Below, piece after piece: positions 58,163 to 64,000 of a stretch of DNA of 64,000 bases. Both the position numbers and the translations under genes were made by a program. A model generated the notes under the pieces. The model was not told the origin of the DNA. It ran no database searches and was given only the letters and a program-made list of their open reading frames with translations. Position 1 is the first letter of the stretch. Each line of letters starts with the position of its first letter. Source of the stretch: Girardinichthys multiradiatus (lineage: Eukaryota > Chordata > Actinopteri > Cyprinodontiformes > Goodeidae); assembly GCF_021462225.1 (NCBI RefSeq), contig NC_061808.1:23287119-23351118 (forward strand). Direction: 5' to 3'.

Positions 58163-59356
58163 CAATGTTTTGCAAAAGTATTCATACCCCTTGAACATTT
58201 TTCTCACTACAAATATATGTGATAGACCAGCACACTAAAGCTTCTTTACTTAAGTTTTGCAACTTATTTGCACACCATTTTAGATCCTACACTTACTACG
58301 TTCATGTGTTCATTTCATGTGTTTACATGTTTGTGCTGTTTTTTGTTCCATGCCTGCCGTTGTACGTTTCCTGTTTCCTGCACCATTTACCAAAAGAAAC
58401 TGCTCGTCAGTCGAAGAGCTGTTATGACAATAAATTCTGGCAGTAGTGCATATTATATGTTGAAGAAAAGGTTTCAATTTTGTTAATACAATACAAATTC
58501 TGAAAAGTGTGGTGTGGATGTGCCTTCAGCCCTTCTGAGTCAATATTATGTTGAACAACCTTTTACTTCCATTACAGCAGTGACTCTTTGGGGAATGTCC
58601 CTACAAGCTTAGCACATCCAGAGAAATGTTGTCCATTCCTCTTTTAGGTGAAGCCTAGTCAGACTGGATGAAGGGTGTCTGTAAGAAGCTCTTTTCAAAT
58701 CTTGCCACATATTCTTAGTTAGACTTAGGTCTTGACTTTGACTGGATAAATCTAACACATGCATATGCTTTGATCTAAATCATTCTATTGTACCTCTGGG
58801 TGTATTTTTCGGGTCATCCTGCAGGAAGGTGTGTGCCTCAGTCTCAAGTCTTTCATAAGAGGTTTTCTTCCAACATCCCATTATCTCTGACCAGCTTCCC
58901 TTTCCTCGCTGAAGAAAGGCATTCCAAAAACATGATACTACCACCACTGTATTTTATAGTGGGGATGGTGATGTCCAGTGTTAGTTTTACCTATGCAAAA
59001 TGCTTTGCATGTAAGCCCAAAAGCTCAGTTTTTTTTTTCATGTGACCTGACCTGTGACCACCTTCGTCCACATTTGCTCCAGTTTTTACTTGGTTTCAGG
59101 GAAACTGCAAATGTGACAAATTGCAGTTGTTTGCATTTGATTTGATTTGGGGATAACAAGAGTAAAGACAACTAAGTCCAGTGCGTTGCACACTTTTTTA
59201 TTTTTCTGTTTATTCCACTTCACAACTCTGAGCTTTCTTGTGTTGCTCAGTCATATAAAATCCCAATAAATTACGATAAGATTTGTCATTGCCATGACAT
59301 TACCATGACACAAAGTTGAAAAATTCAAGGGGCATGAACACTTTTGCAAGGCAGAG
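58163..59356 (-). mobile_element. Tc1-C copy with deletions and an internal insert
   Basis: TA at 58161-58162 and 59357-59358 frame the ends CAATGTTTTGCAAAAGTATTC and, inverted, CTCTGCCTTGCAAAAGTGTTC. Between 58490 and 59100 the sequence follows the middle and 3' half of the Tc1-C transposase region in minus orientation (GAGTCAATATTATGTTGAAC, ATGCTTTGATCTAAATCATTC, CTGACCAGCTTCCC, GTGGGGATGGTG). The 5' half of the gene is deleted near 59100-59140. About 240 bases (58227-58480) interrupt the terminal repeat. No long frame remains. Confidence 0.75.
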
Positions 59357-59358
59357 TA

Positions 59359-60548
59359 AACCATAATATTTATGACGTTTGTTTCAACTGGTTCCTTAAA
59401 AAAAGTCCTCTTGTGGAATATTTCTACACATTTCACCAAGCCTCTGTCCCACTTTGAATTCTTGGAAACATTAGGTTCTCCAACATAATTTGAAATAAAC
59501 CTTGGGGCGTTTTAAACATGACCACACAGAACTGATTTAATGGGCCCCACAAAGACATCCTCTGCTTGTTAGGGGTTAACCTGGTGTGTGAATAGTCTGG
59601 ATGGTCTCAGTGTGCCAAGTGTGTTCCAGTATTCAGACTCAGACTGTGCAGATTAAAAGTAACAATTTGTCGTGGATTGGCTGTAAATTATGCTTCAAAA
59701 GAACAGCTGCAATCAGCAAGGGACATTAAAGAATCAGATGGCGGTTTAGGTTTTCGCAGTAATCACACACTGAAGGATATTAAATTCACACATGTGGTCT
59801 GCATGGTTTCCATAGCAACAGGTCATTCTGCCAGGAAAAGGGATGCAGAAAAGAAGTTGCTGAAAAACTTCCTGAGATTTGCAGCTTTCTCTGTTGTCTC
59901 TGTCCACAGTGGTGTCTCGTATTTCTTTATAGCTTAATCCACTCGCTGTTATTCTTCCTCTGAGGAACACACACATCAAGCACTGGGAGTTTTCTGCTCC
60001 AAATTATCTCAAACAGCTCATCTTGAGCCCCATTTGCCTTTAGATCATACTCTGCTGACTCTTTGTTCTCTTTGATTTGCCCTTCATGCAGCGTTGATAA
60101 TCGAACTCCCAAGCTCCTTCCTCACTTTTAGTGACTAAAAAGAAGACTAAGTTGCTACATAGCAACAGAGTTGGTACTGAGGATCTTTTCTTTTCATTCG
60201 TTTCGACTGATGCTTCTTTTTGGAAAATTGAGCTGTCCAGGGTTATCCCTTTTCACCGTGTCAGTCCCTGTAATGAGCAGTGTAGATTTTAAACATTTAC
60301 TGATGCATGTTTTTTAATAATGCCTCAACCAATTATTTATGTATCTTAAATAATTAAGAATCATTTGATGGGGTAGTTAAATATTTGTCACAGGTAAAGG
60401 TGCTGATATAGATTGCTGAACATGATCAAATACGTTTGCAGCACAAAACTAATACCATCGATTTACAACAAAGGTCTGTAACATCATCAGGAGGCTGGTG
60501 TTAAACAGCCTGCAACAATGTTCCATATTTGGTTCTGTCAGATAAACA
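59359..60548. other. Non-coding, nothing recognised
   Basis: Short open frames on both strands near 59680-60110 have no recognisable domain. Otherwise AT-rich. Confidence 0.4.
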
Positions 60549-60550
60549 TA

Positions 60551-60760
60551 CAGTGCCTTTCATTATTCATGGCACCCTGGTAAAGATGTGTAAAAAGCCT
60601 TAAAAATAAATTCCTCTTGTATAACAGTAGCTAAATTATAAAAGAGAAAATTTAGAAAATTCAACTTTCAGCTTGTGTTTATTTAAAATGAGGAAAAATC
60701 CCATGTTAAGAAAAAAATGTTTAACACATTGCTTAATACCACACCTATTCACTTCGATGG
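60551..60760. mobile_element. Tc1-like terminal fragment, candidate
   Basis: After TA at 60549-60550, CAGTGCCTTTCATTATTC and GGTAAAGATGTGTAAAAAGCCTTAAAAATAAATTC resemble the terminus of another fish Tc1-like family. Only the first 200 or so bases seem present. Confidence 0.4.
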
Positions 60761-60839
60761 TTTTAATATATCATCTTTTAATTCCTGTTTCCATTTGGTT
60801 TGAATATGATATGAAACAGAGGCACATTTTTAAATTATA

Positions 60840-61135
60840 TTAATTAATAAACAGGGAGTTCTGTGATTTTCCTAGTGTTGGTCAGGACTATGGCCAAAGC
60901 ACTTTGGATGAGCTGCAGGTGGCTGTTTTTTTTTTATTTTGTGTAAATGCCATTACCAGATCTGTGACCTATGTGAATATCATTTTAACAATCTAACCAA
61001 ATAAAAAAAAACATTTTCCTGGTTTGATAAGAAATCTATCCTGCAATGTTTTGAAAGTGGTTGGAGGTTGTAGATTATTTATTAATAGATTTTTTTGGTT
61101 GTTCAAGTTCAGGTTTGAGTCTAATCAGAAAATAT
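60840..61135. repeat. Fragment of the teleost dispersed repeat
   Basis: GTGTTGGTCAGGACTATGGC, TTGGATGAGCTGCAGGTGGCTG and GTTGTTCAAGTTCAGGTTTGAGTCTAATC resemble the part of the dispersed repeat seen at 17300-17345 and just beyond. Degraded; borders uncertain. Confidence 0.35.
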
Positions 61136-61174
61136 GATGAACCCTATCTTGCCCTCAGGTTCACAGTTAATATA

Positions 61175-62741
61175 CAGGTCCTTCTCAAAATATTAGCATA
61201 TTGTGATAAAGTTCATTATTTTCCATAATGTCATGATGAAAATTTAACATTCATATATTTTAGATTCATTACACACTAACTGAAATATTTCAGGTCTTTT
61301 ATTGTCTTAATACGGATGATTTTGGCATACAGCTCATGAAAACCCAAAATTCCTATCTCACAAAATTAGCATATTTCATTCGACCAATAAAAGAAAAGTG
61401 TTTTTAATACAAAAAACGTCAACCTTCAAATAATCATGTACAGTTATGCACTCAATACTTGGTCGGGAATCCTTTTGCAAAAATGACTGCTTCAATGCGG
61501 CGTGGCATGGAGGCAATCAGCCTGTGGCACTGCTGAGGTCTTATGGAGGCCCAGGATGCTTCGATAGTGGCCTTTAGCTCATCCAGAGTGTTGGGTCTTG
61601 AGTCTCTCAATGTTCTCTTCACAATATCCCACAGATTCTCTATGGGGTTCAGGTCAGGAGAGTTGGCAGGCCAATTGAGCACAGTGATACCATGGTCAGT
61701 AAACCATTTACCAGTGGTTTTGGCACTGTGAGCAGGTGCCAGGTCGTGCTGAAAAGTGAAATCTTCATCTCCATAAAGCTTTTCAGCAGATGGAAGCATG
61801 AAGTGCTCCAAAATCTCCTGATAGCTAGCTGCATTGACCCTGCCCTTGATAAAACACAGTGGACCAACACCAGCAGCTGACACGGCACCCCAGACCATCA
61901 CTGACTGTGGGTACTTGACACTGGACTTCTGGCATTTTGGCATTTCCTTCTCCCCAGTCTTCCTCCAGACTCTGGCACCTGATTTCTGAATGACATGCAG
62001 AATTTGCTTTCATCCGAAAAAAGTACTTTGGACCACTGAGCAACAGTCCAGTGCTGCTTCTCTGTAGCCCAGGTCTGGGGAATGCGGCACCTGTAGCCCA
62101 TTTCCTGCACACGTCTGTGCACGGTGGCTCTGGATTTTTCTACTCCAGACTCAGTCCACTGCTTCCGCAGGTCCCCCAAGGTCTGGAATCGGCCCTTCTC
62201 CACAATCTTCCTCAGGGTCCGGTCACCTCTTCTCGTTGTGCTGCGTTTTCTGCCACACTTTTTCCTTCCCACAGACTTCCCACTGAGGTGCCTTGATACA
62301 GCACTCTGGGAACAGCCTATTCGTACAGAAATTTCTTTCTGTGTCTTACCCTCTTGCTTGAGGGTGTCAATAGTGGCCTTCTGGACAGCAGTCAGGTCGG
62401 CAGTCTTACCCATGATTGGGGTTTTAAGTGATGAACCAGGCTGGGAGTTTTAAAGGCCCCAGGAATCTTTTGCAGGTGTTTAGAGTTAACTTGTTGATTC
62501 AGATGATTAGGTTCATAGCTCGTTTAGAGACCCTTTTAATAATATGCTAATTTTGTGAGATAGGAATTTTGGGTTTTTATGAGCTGTATGCCAAAATCAT
62601 CTGTATTAAGACAATAAAATACCTGAAATATTTCAGTTAGTGTGCAATGTATCTAAAATATATGAATGTTAAATTTTCATCATGACATTATGGAAAATAA
62701 TGAACTTTATCACAATATGCTAATATTTTGAGAAGGACCAG
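61175..62741 (-). mobile_element. Tc1-D copy 5, 1567 bp
   Basis: Complete minus-oriented element with TA at 61173-61174 and 62742-62743 and long inverted repeats. It has the shared 42-bp deletion (junction 62071-62076). One tip base differs (GGACCAG at the right end). Confidence 0.95.
61452..62413 (-). pseudogene. Broken transposase of Tc1-D copy 5
   Basis: The gene starts at the shared ATG (62413) and ends at the normal stop (61452). DNA-binding domains and the FSDES block are open. One T is missing at 61980-61981 (GGCACCTGATTTC against GGCACCTTGATTTC in other copies), which shifts the frame after the first catalytic block. The remaining catalytic half, with MVWG, FQHD and NPIEN, is open in the new frame. 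As in copy 4, the serine before AKGFPTKY is phenylalanine. The only obvious lesions are the inherited 42-bp deletion and this single-base loss. Confidence 0.93.
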
Positions 62742-62743
62742 TA

Positions 62744-63192
62744 TATCAAAGCAGTGTAAGTTTGATGATACAGTTTACCTCTGTAAAACATATCATCTGT
62801 AGACTTAGCCCTAGATTCAGGCCAAGCATGGACCTTGTTTTGTCCATAAAACAATAAATAACTCTTCCTTCTGTAAATATGACAGTGACAGAGACCATAA
62901 CCTAATATGAAATAATATGAGCAGCCGTGGACATGGAGTAGAGTTGAATCACATATGTCTTCTTGTACAAGTTTATGAGAACTAGACCAACTCCATCTCC
63001 ATATTTCCCCTTTTTACTCATCCCGATTTGTTTATTAGGATTTGTACATGATTAAATGTTTTCATTTATATTTATATATACAGTGTCCAGATGTATCAAA
63101 TACTTATGTCATGCAATAAAATGTAAATTAATTACTTAAAAATCACACAATATTATTTTCTGGATTTTTGTTTTAAATTCCGCCACTCACAG
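62744..63192. other. Non-coding spacer
   Basis: AT-rich, nothing recognised. Confidence 0.45.
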
Positions 63193-63877
63193 TGTCATAG
63201 TTTTGATTGCCGACTTGACCCACATGCAGAGATCACTCAGGAACAAAGAACATTTTAATTATTTTATTTAAAGACAGGAACGAGGATCTGGCAACCATGA
63301 AGGCCGGGCTGGGCTGTGATGGGAAGGAACAGAGGTAAGTAATAGTAACTTGGAACGAATAGACTAGGTGCAGGTAATGCTTACTGATGGTGCGTCGGTA
63401 TCTGCCAGGGAGAGGACACGTCAGGACTGAGAGCTGATCCAGAGAACAATGTCGGCAGGAGCCAGGGAAATAATCCTTTGAGGATGGGTGGACAGGATTC
63501 GTGGCTGGAGCGGTACAGTGATCCGTTCGGACTGGCAGCCAGGTAAGATGTCCAGTGAATTTCACGGTCTGTGGGAATTCCAGAGATTCTTCTAAACCAA
63601 AGTAGCGAAGCATAGAGCAATACCTGCATAAGATAGGCAAAGGTTACTGAGAGCTTGGCTTGACAAGAACACTATAAAACATGAGATTCGAGGTGAGCCG
63701 GTTGTAATACCACTGTGGCAAAACAGTCAGCCGCTGATATGCTAGCAGTCCTCCCTTTTATTGCACCATGGCTGATGACTAGATAGGCTGCACCTGTCAG
63801 CCTCCAGATCTCAGGATTCCTGCTACACCTAGTGAGGAAACTGGTTACTGGCATGATCAGCAGTTCAGATCCTGACA
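63193..63877 (-). repeat. Ty3/Gypsy 3' LTR
   Basis: 685 bp reading TGTCAGGATCTGAACTGC...CTATGACA on the minus strand, with TG...CA borders. A purine-rich tract (GAGGGGGAGGTGG) lies directly upstream on the same strand, as expected for a 3' LTR. A TATA-like AATAAAAGG lies near 63752-63762 and an AATAAA signal near 63263. The 5' half of the element lies beyond the window, so the target duplication cannot be checked. Confidence 0.75.
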
Positions 63878-64000
63878 CCACCTCCCCCTCAACGGAGGGA
63901 CTGATAACAGAATGGATGACATAAGGACCTATAAACCTGGGAGACAGTTTCTTTGACATAGAACTGAGTGGGACGTCACGTGCAGAGAGCCAAACCTTCT
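63878..64000 (-). pseudogene. Ty3/Gypsy integrase C-terminal fragment (runs off window)
   Basis: The minus-strand frame entering from the window edge has the SARDVPL and [10 protein letters not shown] blocks typical of the fish Gypsy integrase C-terminal region, where the family normally continues with a conserved beta-barrel and often a chromodomain. Here the frame reads straight through the polypurine tract into the LTR after ISPSV (95 codons from 63959 to 63672 in total). The C-terminal end of pol therefore seems deleted right up to the tract. The start lies outside the window. Confidence 0.65.

Noticed and set aside
58160..59360. Second autonomous Tc1 element
   Set aside because: Both ends and TA flanks exist, but half of the gene is deleted and the rest has no long frame.
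63233..63640. 135-codon minus-strand frame
   Set aside because: It lies wholly inside the Gypsy LTR and has no pol or gag motif; LTRs often contain chance frames.

Overview
The window looks like teleost-fish nuclear DNA, AT-rich and made mostly of transposable elements. The evidence is the repeat content: several Tc1/mariner families typical of ray-finned fish, an epsilon/gamma-like endogenous retrovirus (ERV), Ty3/Gypsy pieces, degenerate LINE reverse transcriptase, and the dispersed repeat carrying TTTATTTATATAGCACATTTC. I found no host protein-coding gene, tRNA, rRNA or CRISPR array. The species cannot be fixed from the sequence. Family names used here (Tc1-D, Tc1-B, Tc1-C, Tc1-E, ERV-A, ERV-B, MITE-A) are local labels, and family recognition rests on memory of fish repeats, not on a search.

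Layout. 1-3.6 kb: an old composite of two DNA-transposon relics (1.27-2.14 kb) and an LTR-like stretch. 3.65-5.22 kb: Tc1-D copy 1 (broken). 6.5-6.9 kb: Tc1-C tail. 6.9-12.3 kb: no recognised feature. 12.3-15.2 kb: a nested pile of MITE-A, Tc1-D copy 2, a Tc1-B fragment, a (TA)37 tract and a Tc1-C fragment. 16.8-23.1 kb: a dispersed repeat apparently split around ERV-A (plus strand, one LTR, tRNA-Ser-like primer site, env relic). 25.3-27.0 kb: a decayed Ty3/Gypsy element (minus strand). 28.3 kb: a LINE relic. 28.8-30.4 kb: Tc1-D copy 3, with an uninterrupted 340-residue DD34E transposase and 200-bp terminal inverted repeats. 32.6-33.1 kb: a second MITE-A. 37.7-45.36 kb: ERV-B (minus strand), structurally complete with two 524-bp LTRs, a 5-bp target duplication, primer site and polypurine tract, but with broken gag-pol-env. 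45.9-47.4 kb: Tc1-D copy 4. 51.1-52.9 kb: a LINE tail beside a near full-length Tc1-B. 58.2-59.4 kb: Tc1-C. 61.2-62.7 kb: Tc1-D copy 5. 63.2-64.0 kb: the 3' LTR and pol tail of a second Ty3/Gypsy element that runs off the window.

How the parts relate. The five Tc1-D copies are the most informative set. Copies 2 and 3 are 1610 bp. Copies 1, 4 and 5 are each 1567 bp; they share one 42-bp in-frame deletion and each adds a private 1-bp frameshift. This suggests a defective subfamily spread in trans by an autonomous source such as copy 3. The ERV-B LTRs differ at 8 of 524 positions by my count, so it is a fairly recent insertion. I saw no evidence for a new type of biological system. The items most worth checking are the intact transposase, the shared-deletion subfamily, the odd primer site and tandem repeat of ERV-B, and the chimeric junction at 12.8 kb.
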